A stretch of 55,759 nucleotides of DNA from an uncultured Clostridia bacterium (GCA_945486035.1 CALYTB010000003.1:1-55759); one strand, 5' to 3'. Positions 23,988 through 32,044 are shown, numbered from the stretch's first letter. Numbers and translations are program-made. The notes: generated by a model from the letters alone, not told the origin.

Positions 23988-24509
23988 ATGTTGGAAATCG
24001 ATCATATCCTCGCTAAACAGTTTGCATTGGATTATCATTGCAAACCGGAGGATTTCAATAATTCGGATACTCTTGTAACGGAATAATCGTTACATCCCTA
24101 TGCCCGAAAGCGGTCGGAGTATGGTATCCTGTCCATCCTTTCCTAACGTGGGAAGCTGGTCATCCCTTCCGCACCAGAGCTTCAGGCGTGGTGCAATGAA
24201 ACGCTTGCCAAGCGGATTTCTCCGCAATGGTGCTTTGAAGCCGGAAGCTTGATCAGCATTGACAGGAAACTGGCGGAGTATGGCTATAGAATTGACCAGG
24301 CGCACGCTTTCTTCATACCGCACTTCCCTGCTCCGGATGCGAAATATCCCGTAAAGCTGCTCGGGAAGGCTGAGATCGCGCAATTGGAATCGGATGAGCG
24401 AATTGATGAGGCATTCCTCATTAGGCACAGCACTTTCCCATATTGCTTCGCAAGATCTGTCGCTGAGGGCGGGGCTTGTACCGTCTTTTGCCGAACTGAC
24501 GACCTGTAA
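23988..24509 (+). pseudogene. Decayed GNAT-acetyltransferase-like gene
   Basis: ATG 23988 has a GGGAGG site and begins MLEIDHILAKQFALDYHC, which resembles the start of a clostridial GNAT N-acetyltransferase family. The frame is stopped by TAA at 24084 and again at 24144. The same frame then resumes with GKLVIPSAPELQAWCNETL and LAEYGYRIDQAHAFFIPHF, which fit the middle of that family, before a final stop at 24507. The acetyl-CoA-binding C-terminal half is missing, so the gene is both interrupted and truncated. Family assignment is from memory of the N-terminal pattern and is moderate. Confidence 0.62.
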
Positions 24510-24546
24510 GTTATAAGCCCCCTATGCACTTTGCAGAAACTTATGC

Positions 24547-24574
24547 TTGATTTTTGGGCAAAATCCACTACAAT
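24547..24574 (+). promoter_or_regulatory. Promoter of asnA
   Basis: TTGATT (24547-24552), a 16-bp spacer and TACAAT (24569-24574), about 50 nt before the asnA ATG. No T-box or other long leader fits between promoter and start. Confidence 0.65.
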
Positions 24575-24624
24575 AGAACGCGTATCCTGTTGACAGAAAT
24601 TGCAGGCAGAAAGGGACGGAATAT

Positions 24625-25632
24625 ATGAATCAGATTTACATACCCCAGGGCTACCGGCCGACTCTGGACGCTTATGACACCCAGCGGGCCATTGCGTATA
24701 TCAAGACCACCTTCCAGGAGGAATTCTCCTCCGCGCTGAATCTGAAGCGGGTTTCCGCCCCCTTGTTTGTAACGGAAAACTCCGGCCTGAACGATAATCT
24801 GAACGGCTATGAACGCCCGGTCAGTTTTGATATCCCAGCGGTCGGCATGGATGCTCAGGTAGTTCATTCTCTCGCCAAGTGGAAACGCCTGGCTCTGAAG
24901 CAATACCATTTTACGGTTGGAAATGGTCTTTATACCGATATGAACGCCATCCGCAGGGATGAACAATTGGACAATATACACTCTATTTATGTGGATCAGT
25001 GGGACTGGGAGAAGATCATCACCCGGGAAAACCGGAATCTGGATTACCTAAAGCTGATTGTTCGGGCGATTGTGCGCGCAATCTGCGATACCAATGACCG
25101 GCTGCATGTCCGTTTCCCGCAGCTTACCGTGGAACTCTCCCGGGAGGTTAGCTTCATCACCTCCCAGGAACTGGAGGACCTCTACCCTGCCTTCACCCCA
25201 TCCCAGCGTGAGAAGGAATATGTCCGCCAGCACCCAACGGCTTGTATAATGCAGATCGGAGGAAAACTTCGGTCCGGAATCCCCCACGACGGCCGTGCTC
25301 CCGACTATGATGATTGGGATCTGAACTGCGACATCTTTTTCTGGGATGCGGTGCTGGACCGGGCGTTGGAGGTATCCTCCATGGGAATCCGTGTCGATGC
25401 CGATTCTCTGGATCGCCAGCTCCGCCAGTCCGGTCATGACGAGCGCCGGGCCCTCCCCTTCCACAAAATGCTGCTGAATGATGAGCTTCCTCTGACCATT
25501 GGTGGCGGCATCGGACAATCCCGGCTTGCTATGCTGATGATGGGCTGCGCCCACATCGGAGAAGTACAGTCCAGTGTCTGGGATCAGGATACAATCACTG
25601 CCTGCCAGGAAGCCGGCATTCCGCTCCTGTAA
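24625..25632 (+). CDS. asnA: Aspartate--ammonia ligase
   Basis: AsnA makes asparagine from aspartate, ammonia and ATP through an aspartyl-AMP intermediate; it is related to class II aminoacyl-tRNA synthetases. The 335-residue length is normal. Conserved blocks include NLKRVSAPLFV, RPVSFDIP, LHSIYVDQWDWEK and the class II motif 3-like GGGIGQSRLAML near the C-terminus. It has its own promoter and terminator and is a single-gene unit. Confidence 0.97.
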   Translation: MNQIYIPQGYRPTLDAYDTQRAIAYIKTTFQEEFSSALNLKRVSAPLFVTENSGLNDNLNGYERPVSFDIPAVGMDAQVVHSLAKWKRLALKQYHFTVGNGLYTDMNAIRRDEQLDNIHSIYVDQWDWEKIITRENRNLDYLKLIVRAIVRAICDTNDRLHVRFPQLTVELSREVSFITSQELEDLYPAFTPSQREKEYVRQHPTACIMQIGGKLRSGIPHDGRAPDYDDWDLNCDIFFWDAVLDRALEVSSMGIRVDADSLDRQLRQSGHDERRALPFHKMLLNDELPLTIGGGIGQSRLAMLMMGCAHIGEVQSSVWDQDTITACQEAGIPLL

Positions 25633-25638
25633 TCAAAG

Positions 25639-25675
25639 TCTCCTTCCTCCGAAAGACGGGGGAAGGAGATTTTTT
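25639..25675 (+). terminator. Terminator of asnA
   Basis: A 13-bp stem with G-U/G-C pairs (25639-25651 with 25657-25669) and a six-T run. Confidence 0.88.
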
Positions 25676-25676
25676 A

Positions 25677-25705
25677 TTGATTTGAATATATTCTTATGAT
25701 AATAT
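25677..25705 (+). promoter_or_regulatory. Candidate promoter for the zinc-ribbon/TPM pair
   Basis: TTGATT (25677-25682), a 17-bp spacer and TAATAT (25700-25705), about 20 nt before the start codon. Confidence 0.5.
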
Positions 25706-25725
25706 GAAGCCAAGGAGGGATGACC

Positions 25726-26814
25726 GTGGAGAATCCAACCAGCGTAATCGAGTATAAGTGCCCCTGCTGTGGAGCAGGGCTTCAGTTTCGGGGCGAAGCG
25801 CAGCAATTGACCTGCGAATACTGTGATAATTCCTTTGATATTGACACCGTCCGCGCATTCAATGCCAGTGAGCATCAGGAAAACTCGGAAGAATTCCAGT
25901 GGGAACAGACGGCCTCATCCGAGTGGAGCAGTGAGGAACAGGCCGGACTTCATGCATTCCAATGTCCCTCCTGCGGTGCTGAGATCATGACAGAGGAAAC
26001 AACCGCGGCTTCCTTCTGCCCGTTTTGCGATAACCCCACCATTCTGCCGGGCAGGCTTTCCGGCGGGCTGAAGCCTGATGCGATTTTACCCTTCCGCACA
26101 TCCAGGGAAGATGCCAAAGAGGCGTTCCGCAAGCTCTGCAAAGGGAAACCGCTCCTTCCCAGCATGTTTACCCAGCAGCATCGGATTGAGAAGATTACGG
26201 GCATGTATGTTCCATTCTGGCTGTACGATTGCAGCGGAAAATTTGATGCTGATTACAAGGCAACCCGTATCCACACCTGGTCTGACACAAAATACAACTA
26301 TACAAGAACGGAGCACTTTCTTCTGAAGCGGGCAGCCAGAGCCGATTTTGTTGGCATTCCCATGGATGGCTCCAGTAAAATGGAAGACACTTTTATGGAG
26401 TCGATCGAACCCTTTGACTATACTCAGCTTGTGGATTTTGATATGGCTTTTCTCTCGGGTTATCTGGCGGATAAGTATGATGTGCCATCGGAGCAGGGAA
26501 AGCAGCGAATCCGGGAACGGGTAGAAAACGCAATTGACGGCCAGCTGCAGAGTTCTTTCCTTGGTTTCTCAAGTGTGGTTCCCACCTCCCGCCAGCTGAA
26601 AATAGATCACAGCAAAGCAAGATATGTACTGATGCCTGTGTGGATGCTGAATACACGCTATCGTGGAAAGCTGTATACGTTTGCCATGAATGGCCAGACA
26701 GGACGAATGACCGGCTCCTTCCCAATCTGTCCCCGGAAATCCGCGTTTTGGTTTGGCTGTATTTTTGCGGGAGTCACCATCCTGTCCGCACTTATCCAGA
26801 TCATCTTCCGGTAA
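25726..26814 (+). CDS. Zinc-ribbon membrane protein
   Basis: The 362-residue protein has two zinc ribbons: C12/C15 with C30/C33, and C80/C83 with C98/C101. A mixed domain follows, with a conserved YVPFWLYDC block near 165, and a C-terminal transmembrane helix (about 338-358). GTG 25726 is favoured because AAGGAGG lies 7 nt upstream; ATG 25720 would be only 1 nt from it. Related proteins in Clostridia lie beside TPM-domain or SPFH proteins, as here. Function is unknown; the ribbons suggest a protein-binding or metal-sensing adaptor. Confidence 0.75.
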   Translation: MENPTSVIEYKCPCCGAGLQFRGEAQQLTCEYCDNSFDIDTVRAFNASEHQENSEEFQWEQTASSEWSSEEQAGLHAFQCPSCGAEIMTEETTAASFCPFCDNPTILPGRLSGGLKPDAILPFRTSREDAKEAFRKLCKGKPLLPSMFTQQHRIEKITGMYVPFWLYDCSGKFDADYKATRIHTWSDTKYNYTRTEHFLLKRAARADFVGIPMDGSSKMEDTFMESIEPFDYTQLVDFDMAFLSGYLADKYDVPSEQGKQRIRERVENAIDGQLQSSFLGFSSVVPTSRQLKIDHSKARYVLMPVWMLNTRYRGKLYTFAMNGQTGRMTGSFPICPRKSAFWFGCIFAGVTILSALIQIIFR

Positions 26815-26829
26815 AAGGAGGTATGGACT

Positions 26830-27600
26830 ATGAAACGGATGACAACGGTTTTGATACTCCTTCTTTTGCTGCTCTGCATTCCGATGCGTACAGATGCCAG
26901 TACCCCCTTGGTTGTGGATGAAGCGGGACTTCTCACAACTGCCCAGGTTCAACAGCTTGATGCGCTCGCGGAAAGCATTGCTTCTGATAACGGAATGGAC
27001 GTCGCCATTCTGACTGTGAATTCCCTGAACGGGTATTCCGCCCGGACATTTGCGGACGACTATTATGACAGCCATGGCTATCGGTATGACGGGCTTATCC
27101 TGCTGCTTGCGATTCAGGATCGGGAATGGTATATCAGTACCAGCGGAAAAGCAATCGATGCCTTTACAGACTACGGTCTGGAGCAGCTGGAGGAGAAGAT
27201 TGTTCCCTCCTTTTCTTCCGGGGACTTTTTCCGGGGCTTCCATACTTTTTTATCCGAAGCGCAAGAATACATGCAAGCCTATCATTGCGGAAACCCCATT
27301 GACGTTCCGGCAAGAAGCTTTGGCTCCATCCTCACAGTTTCGGTTGTAATCGGTCTTGCATTTGCCGGGATTTCCCTTCTGTGTATGCGCGGGGCAATGA
27401 ACACAAAGCGCAGCCAATACAGCGCCAATGAATATATGAAGGATGGTAGCTTTTCTATGCCTGTGCGTCAGGATATCTTCCTGTACAGCAATGTGAGCAA
27501 AATGAAACGTCCGGAAAACAATGGCTCCGGTAAGGGCGGAAGCAGCGTACACACCAGCTCCAGCGGCAGAAGCCATGGCGGCGGGGGCGGAAAATTCTAA
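26830..27600 (+). CDS. TPM-domain membrane protein
   Basis: The 256-residue protein has a signal peptide (about 1-23), a TPM domain (about 27-150: VVDEAGLLTTAQVQQLD, then YYDSHGYRYDGLILLLA and DREWYISTSG), a transmembrane helix (about 164-184), and a cytoplasmic tail ending in a Ser/Gly-rich HGGGGGKF. Proteins of this layout (YgcG-like) are common and mostly uncharacterised; some TPM domains act as phosphatases or in photosystem repair. It follows the zinc-ribbon gene by 15 nt. Its TAA stop is the first triplet of repeat element copy 2. Confidence 0.83.
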   Translation: MKRMTTVLILLLLLLCIPMRTDASTPLVVDEAGLLTTAQVQQLDALAESIASDNGMDVAILTVNSLNGYSARTFADDYYDSHGYRYDGLILLLAIQDREWYISTSGKAIDAFTDYGLEQLEEKIVPSFSSGDFFRGFHTFLSEAQEYMQAYHCGNPIDVPARSFGSILTVSVVIGLAFAGISLLCMRGAMNTKRSQYSANEYMKDGSFSMPVRQDIFLYSNVSKMKRPENNGSGKGGSSVHTSSSGRSHGGGGGKF

Positions 27601-27765
27601 GGAAGCTCTGATTAATCCGGCAAGAGCTGACAGCGAGAGATTTTGCTTCCTCAGAAAGTTTGGAAAATCGAGGAATACTGTATGTATTTCCGATTTTCCA
27701 AACTGCACTGAGGGAGCAAAAGATCCGCTGCTCAGCCGTAGACGATTTATTCAGAGGTTCCCTAA
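27598..27765. repeat. Nested palindromic repeat element, copy 2 (MITE-like)
   Basis: The left end TAAGGAAGCTCTGATTAAT (27598) is inverted at the right end ATTCAGAGGTTCCCTA (to 27765). The inner arms GTTTGGAAAATCG (27658-27670) and CGATTTTCCAAAC (27691-27703) are a perfect 13-bp pair. Both ends carry TA. The first three bases are also the stop codon of the TPM gene. It is about 168 bp, like copies at 16543 and 42583. Confidence 0.85.
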
Positions 27766-27841
27766 GGAATCGATGGCCCGTAGCTTTGGCAGAGCTTCGG
27801 GCTGCGGGATGAAGACACATACCTCCAAAGGCTGTATGATT

Positions 27842-27882
27842 ACAGGCCAGAGGCGTGACCGACGGGTCATACCTCTGGCCTG
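27842..27882. terminator. Bidirectional hairpin between the TPM region and ispA
   Basis: A near-perfect stem of about 19 bp (27842-27860 with 27864-27882) ends 8 nt from the ispA stop codon. T-tracts are short, so function is inferred from stem strength and convergent position. Confidence 0.72.
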
Positions 27883-27890
27883 TTCAAAAT

Positions 27891-28766
27891 TCAGGATCGT
27901 CTGTCCGTAAGACTTTCTGCCAGTTCGGTCATGAAGCCAGGTTCGTCGAAAGCTTCCAGTCTGCTGACGGCAAAACGGGTATATTTTTTCACAAGCGTTT
28001 CACACTGTTCCAGACCATAGAGCCGGACGAAGGTATTCTTCCCGGCATCCGTCCCGATGCCCTTCCCCATTTCTTCCTGAGAGCCGATGACATCCAGCAT
28101 ATCATCCCGAATCTGGAACGCAAGGCCGAGGGCCCCGGCAAACATTCCTGCCGCCTGGATCTGCTCCTCGGTTCCACCGGCGGCAATGACACCCAATACA
28201 CAGGCGGCGTTGATCAAGGCACCGGTTTTCCGTGTCTGGATATCCGTAACCTCCTGTTCCGAAAGTGTCCGGTCCTGGCTCAGGATGTCCAGCGCCTGAC
28301 CCCCGACCATTCCGAGAGAACCGGCGCACTGGGCCAGAACACTGATAGCATACCCCATTTGTGCCGGATTATCCAGCTGTGCAAAGGATGCTACGGAAAA
28401 AGCATCGGTGAGCAAAGCATCTCCTGCAAGAATCGCCATTCCCTCTCCGTAAACCTTGTGATTTGTAGGACGGCCCCGGCGAAGATCATCGTTATCCATG
28501 GCGGGAAGATCGTCATGAATCAGGCTGTAAGTGTGAATCATCTCCACAGCGGCTGCAAAGGGTGCCGCTTTCTCCCACTGCCCCCCTGCCATCCGGCAGA
28601 ACTCAAAACAGAAGATGGGGCGGAGCCGTTTCCCTCCCGCAAAAAGGCTGTACTCCATGGCATCGAGCAACGGCTTTTGAGGCATATCATGGAACTGTTC
28701 ATAGAAGTCTCTCAGGTATTTTTCCAGATACTGCCTGTACTGCGCGCATCTTTCATCAAGGCTCAT
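27891..28766 (-). CDS. ispA: Farnesyl diphosphate synthase (polyprenyl synthetase)
   Basis: The 291-residue enzyme condenses isopentenyl and dimethylallyl/geranyl diphosphate to farnesyl diphosphate. It shows the first Asp-rich motif DDLPAMDND, the KTGALI block and the second motif IRDDMLD. Length and the YSLFAGGKRLRP block fit bacterial IspA. ATG 28766 lies 8 nt from AGGAGGAA, inside the end of xseB, an 11-nt overlap. nusB-xseA-xseB-ispA is the classic Firmicutes order, though dxs is not in this window. Confidence 0.94.
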   Translation of the reverse strand: MSLDERCAQYRQYLEKYLRDFYEQFHDMPQKPLLDAMEYSLFAGGKRLRPIFCFEFCRMAGGQWEKAAPFAAAVEMIHTYSLIHDDLPAMDNDDLRRGRPTNHKVYGEGMAILAGDALLTDAFSVASFAQLDNPAQMGYAISVLAQCAGSLGMVGGQALDILSQDRTLSEQEVTDIQTRKTGALINAACVLGVIAAGGTEEQIQAAGMFAGALGLAFQIRDDMLDVIGSQEEMGKGIGTDAGKNTFVRLYGLEQCETLVKKYTRFAVSRLEAFDEPGFMTELAESLTDRRS

Positions 28767-28989
28767 CGACAAATTCCTCCTCCACCGGGCTTCCGTCAGC
28801 CGCTGTCATGATTTTATTAACCTGAAGCTGGGCATCATCCAGAAGCTTTCCGCAGCTTCGGACCAAATCGGTGCCCTCCTGAAACAACTTCAGGGACTCC
28901 TCCAGAGGTACATCTCCACGCTCCATTGCCCGAACAATCTGTTCCAGGCGTACCATGGATTCTTCAAATGTTTTTTTTTTTTGATTCAT
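28756..28989 (-). CDS. xseB: Exodeoxyribonuclease VII small subunit
   Basis: The 77-residue helical subunit partners XseA in exonuclease VII, which degrades single-stranded DNA. The conserved FEESMVRLEQIVRAMERGDV and LEESLKLFQEG blocks are clear. Its ATG overlaps the xseA TGA by 4 nt and its end overlaps ispA by 11 nt. Codons 3-7 contain a run of 12 A residues (Lys-Lys-Lys), a place prone to slippage. Confidence 0.94.
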   Translation of the reverse strand: MNQKKKTFEESMVRLEQIVRAMERGDVPLEESLKLFQEGTDLVRSCGKLLDDAQLQVNKIMTAADGSPVEEEFVDEP

Positions 28990-30197
28990 GGGTTGCGCTC
29001 CTCCCTATCCATAACGGTTGCCTGAATTCTTCCATCGCTCAGAAATACGGTTATTCTTTGCCCAAGCTCTACCTGGGATACAGAGCGGAGGAGCTGTCCG
29101 TCCTCTGTCTGTGCCATGGAGTAGCCACGGGTCAGGACTTTTAAAGGACTCATGGCATCCAGCTTCGATATGTTGGCAATATATCGCTGTTTGCTCCTTG
29201 CCAGGGAAGCGTTTTGGGCAGAAAACATGCGGTTTTGCAGAATCAAAAGGTTTTTTCTTCGCTGCTCTATGTAGCCTGTGGGGGATTTCAATGACGGGCT
29301 CTCCGAGAGCACCTTCCAGTGCTGCCTGGAAGACTTGATTTGACGGTTCAGAGCGTTAACCATAGCCACGGAAAAGCTGTCCAACGTTTGCCTCAGTGCT
29401 TCCTGATCCGGTACTGCCAATTCCGCTGCATTGGAAGGGGTCGCGGCACGCAAATCGGCTACGAAATCCGAAATGGTGACATCCGGTTCATGTCCAACGG
29501 CACTGATCACCGGAATGGTCGATTCGAAGATTGCGTAGGCAACGCGTTCATCGTTAAAAGCCCACAAATCTTCAATGGAGCCTCCGCCGCGACCGACAAT
29601 CAGCAAATCCGCAAGCCGGTAATGATTGGCATAGCGGATGGCTGCTGCGATTTCCCCGGGGGCTTCAGCCCCTTGTACGCGAACCGGCAGCAGCCGAACC
29701 TGGGTCAGTGGGTAACGCTTCCGAAGAATCCGCAGCATATCATGGACGGCTGCTCCGGCAGAACTCGTGATGATGCCGATTGTACCGGGGTATCTGGGAA
29801 TGGGCTTTTTATGGGCGGGGTCGAAAAGCCCTTGTTTCGCCAGCTTGCTTTTCAGCTGTTCGAATGCGGCATACAGATCTCCGATTCCGTCCATGGCAAG
29901 CGCCGTACAGGTAAGCTGATAAACCCCATCCCGGGGATAGACGGAAACCCTTCCCATGGCGATGATCTTCATACCGTTTTCCGGACGGAAGCGAAGGCGC
30001 TGGGCGCTGCTCTTAAACAGAACACATTTGAGCGCTCCTCCTTCATCCTTCATCGTAAAATAGTGATGTCCGGATGGGTACTGTTTATAATTGCTGATCT
30101 CCCCACGAACGGCGACACCGCTGAGAAATGGATCTGCATCCATTCTGGTTTTGATATAGTCGTTGAGCTGGGTAACGGATAGAACCTGGCGGGCCAT
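28986..30197 (-). CDS. xseA: Exodeoxyribonuclease VII large subunit
   Basis: The 403-residue subunit has an N-terminal OB fold (about 5-100: VRGEISNYKQYPSGHHYFTMKD), the catalytic domain (about 115-320: GTIGIITSSAGAAVHD, GRGGGSIEDLWAFNDE, VGHEPDVTISDFVADLRAATPSNAAE), and a C-terminal coiled coil ending with VLTRGYSM. ATG 30197 has a GGAGGGA site; the 25-codon extension upstream overlaps the preceding gene and was rejected. It starts 1 nt after the TsaD paralogue. Confidence 0.96.
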   Translation of the reverse strand: MARQVLSVTQLNDYIKTRMDADPFLSGVAVRGEISNYKQYPSGHHYFTMKDEGGALKCVLFKSSAQRLRFRPENGMKIIAMGRVSVYPRDGVYQLTCTALAMDGIGDLYAAFEQLKSKLAKQGLFDPAHKKPIPRYPGTIGIITSSAGAAVHDMLRILRKRYPLTQVRLLPVRVQGAEAPGEIAAAIRYANHYRLADLLIVGRGGGSIEDLWAFNDERVAYAIFESTIPVISAVGHEPDVTISDFVADLRAATPSNAAELAVPDQEALRQTLDSFSVAMVNALNRQIKSSRQHWKVLSESPSLKSPTGYIEQRRKNLLILQNRMFSAQNASLARSKQRYIANISKLDAMSPLKVLTRGYSMAQTEDGQLLRSVSQVELGQRITVFLSDGRIQATVMDREERNP

Positions 30198-30198
30198 A

Positions 30199-31122
30199 TT
30201 ATCCCTCCTGCATTCTGTACGCCAACACGGCAACACCCATGGCATTGTCTGTGGAATATTGCGGCTGGGCAAAAACCGGCTGAAGCGGCGATAAAGCCTG
30301 TCTCAACATGGAATTGGAGGCAACACCGCCGGAAAAAACAACCCGAAGCCCCGGGTATTCACGCAGTGCCTGCTCCGTTGCCTGGAAAACAGCTCCGGAT
30401 ATACACCGCAGCGCAAAGGCGGCTGTTTCCGCATCCTGTCCGTGGGAAGCGTGATACTGCTGAACCTTATTCTGGATCCCGGACAACGAAAACGAAGCAT
30501 CCGCGCACTTCACCTTGAAGCAGTCTTTTCTTTTCGCTTCCGTGCTTAACTGATCCAGGTGTTTCCCGGAGGGAAACGGTAGACCGAGAAGCTGCCCAGT
30601 CCTGTCAATCAGCTGCCCGGCGGAGATATCCGTAGTGCCGCCGATGCGGGTACACTTTACATTTCTCCCATCCGGTTCCACCAACAAAAGCTCCGTCGTA
30701 CCACCGGAGAGGTGCCATGCCAGGTGAGGCTGGTCCATAAGATCCATAGCCCCCGCGCTCCATAAGGAAGCAGCCACGTGACCCTGCTGGTGGGAAACCT
30801 CTACCAGGGGAACCCCCAGCGCATCCGACAACAGCTTTGCATGGGTGTATCCCACCAGAAAGCAGGGCATATAGCTCCCCTCCACTGCCCGCGGACGGGT
30901 ACTCACCCCTACTGCCCGGATTTCATCACGGGGCCAATGGGAAAATAGCCTGCCGGAAAGCTCCGGCAGGCTTTTGATATGGGCAAACACCGCGTCTGAT
31001 TGGCGCAGTCCAAGTTCTCCCTGCTTCACGGGAAGAAGCTGGGAGCAATTAACCCCATCTGTGCCGTCAAAGCAGGCCACAGAGGTGGTATAATTGCTGG
31101 TGTCAATTCCGATTACGCTCAT
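30199..31122 (-). CDS. TsaD/Kae1-family paralogue (M22 peptidase-like)
   Basis: The 307-residue ASKHA-fold protein keeps the metal-binding histidines H111 and H115 (SHQQGH) and Asp292 (STDNAMG) of TsaD, plus the phosphate loops GIDTSNYTTSVA, LSGGTTELLL and FSGGVASN. It is shorter than true TsaD (about 340) and diverges elsewhere, so it is probably a paralogue and not the t6A enzyme itself. Its position between nusB and xseA is where Bacillus has folD. ATG overlaps the nusB TGA by 4 nt, giving tight coupling. Confidence 0.82.
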   Translation of the reverse strand: MSVIGIDTSNYTTSVACFDGTDGVNCSQLLPVKQGELGLRQSDAVFAHIKSLPELSGRLFSHWPRDEIRAVGVSTRPRAVEGSYMPCFLVGYTHAKLLSDALGVPLVEVSHQQGHVAASLWSAGAMDLMDQPHLAWHLSGGTTELLLVEPDGRNVKCTRIGGTTDISAGQLIDRTGQLLGLPFPSGKHLDQLSTEAKRKDCFKVKCADASFSLSGIQNKVQQYHASHGQDAETAAFALRCISGAVFQATEQALREYPGLRVVFSGGVASNSMLRQALSPLQPVFAQPQYSTDNAMGVAVLAYRMQEG

Positions 31123-31586
31123 TTTGTTTCCTCGGCCTGCGGTGCCTCCAGTGCCCGGGCAAAGGAACCCAGAATACCGTTTACAAACGCACCGGTATCA
31201 TCGCCGTCGTATTTCTTCGCAAGCCTGACCGCTTCGGAAATCGCTACCCCGGTGGGGACATCCTCCACATAAAGAATCTCATAGATCGCCAGCTGCATCA
31301 CGCACCGGGTCAGTCTGGAAATGCGGGAAACATCCCATCCAATCGCGAATTTCTGAATCTGACCGTTCAGGTCCTCGCTGCGATTGGCTACCCCGGATAC
31401 AACGCTGTCGATGTAGCGCAGCTGTGCTCTGCTGGGTCTGTCGGAATACACCTCATTTTCCCCGGAGAGCTTTTCGTAATACTCCTTGTCCAGGCGGGCA
31501 GAGACCACCCGCTCAGGCTCCTCGCCGGTGAATTCACGGGCATAAATCAGATGTACGGCCAGTTCTCTGGCATTTCCTCTTGTCAT
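31119..31586 (-). CDS. nusB: Transcription antitermination protein NusB
   Basis: The 155-residue helical protein matches NusB length and key blocks (RELAVHLIYARE, YIDSVVSGVANRSEDLN, MQLAIYEILYVEDVPTGVAISEAVRLAKKYD, FVNGILG). With NusE it binds boxA RNA and supports antitermination in rRNA operons. ATG 31586 is preceded by AAGGA at 8 nt. It follows yqhY by 11 nt. Confidence 0.95.
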   Translation of the reverse strand: MTRGNARELAVHLIYAREFTGEEPERVVSARLDKEYYEKLSGENEVYSDRPSRAQLRYIDSVVSGVANRSEDLNGQIQKFAIGWDVSRISRLTRCVMQLAIYEILYVEDVPTGVAISEAVRLAKKYDGDDTGAFVNGILGSFARALEAPQAEETK

Positions 31587-31597
31587 ACCGTCAATCC

Positions 31598-31963
31598 TTA
31601 CTGGCGAACGATCCCGCACACATTCACATTCACGGCAGTCACCTTAACCCCGGTCATGGATTCCACAGCGGCGGAAACCGCGTTCTGAACAGCCTCAGCA
31701 ACCTCCACCACACTGTGATCGTACTTGATTACCACATTGCAGCTGATGGTGAGAGAATTGTCCTCAGCGATGAGGATCTTCATTCCCTTTCCCCAATTCT
31801 TTCCAATGAGCTCAGCGATATCCGCGCCGGGCTTTGTGCTCAAAGACGCGACACCTTCAACCTCCACCAGAGCATGCTCCACAATACTGGCAACAACATC
31901 TTCAGAAATCATCACATTGCCATTTTCCTGGATTTGTGTGATGTATTGTTTAAACTCAGCCAT
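31598..31963 (-). CDS. yqhY: Asp23/Gls24-family protein YqhY
   Basis: This 121-residue protein matches the Asp23 (DUF322) family: ISEDVVASIVEHALVEVEGVASL and TISCNVVIKYDHSVVEVAEAVQ, with C-terminal VTAVNVNVCGIV. In Bacillus, YqhY lies beside accBC and nusB and modulates acetyl-CoA carboxylase; here accB and accC are absent from the neighbourhood. ATG 31963 follows GGAGGT. It heads the yqhY-nusB-tsaD-like-xseA-xseB-ispA operon, driven from the promoter at 32017-32044. Confidence 0.9.
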   Translation of the reverse strand: MAEFKQYITQIQENGNVMISEDVVASIVEHALVEVEGVASLSTKPGADIAELIGKNWGKGMKILIAEDNSLTISCNVVIKYDHSVVEVAEAVQNAVSAAVESMTGVKVTAVNVNVCGIVRQ

Positions 31964-31983
31964 AAGGAAACCTCCAAATTCAT

Positions 31984-32005
31984 TGTCCTGTCTGCGGGCA
32001 GGACA
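31984..32005 (-). promoter_or_regulatory. Hairpin in the yqhY leader
   Basis: TGTCCTG (31984-31990) pairs with CAGGACA (31999-32005) across 8 nt. It lies just downstream of the promoter, between transcription start and ribosome site, so it could be an operator or a leader hairpin. Confidence 0.5.
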
Positions 32006-32016
32006 TACTTTCGTAT

Positions 32017-32044
32017 ATTGTACCACAAATCCAGGAAAATACAA
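32017..32044 (-). promoter_or_regulatory. Sigma-A promoter of the yqhY-ispA operon
   Basis: On the minus strand TTGTAT (32039-32044), a 16-bp spacer and TACAAT (32017-32022), 54 nt upstream of the yqhY ATG. It separates this housekeeping operon from the sporulation operon just upstream. Confidence 0.72.

Noticed and set aside
24510-24624. T-box or other riboswitch before asnA
   Set aside because: The promoter leaves a leader of only about 45 nt, too short, and no T-box sequence is present.
27455-27820. Minus-strand ORF sharing GNTYSIP with ORFs at 16151 and 42005
   Set aside because: The shared peptide comes from the repeat element read on its minus strand; the frames have no ribosome sites and differ outside the repeat.
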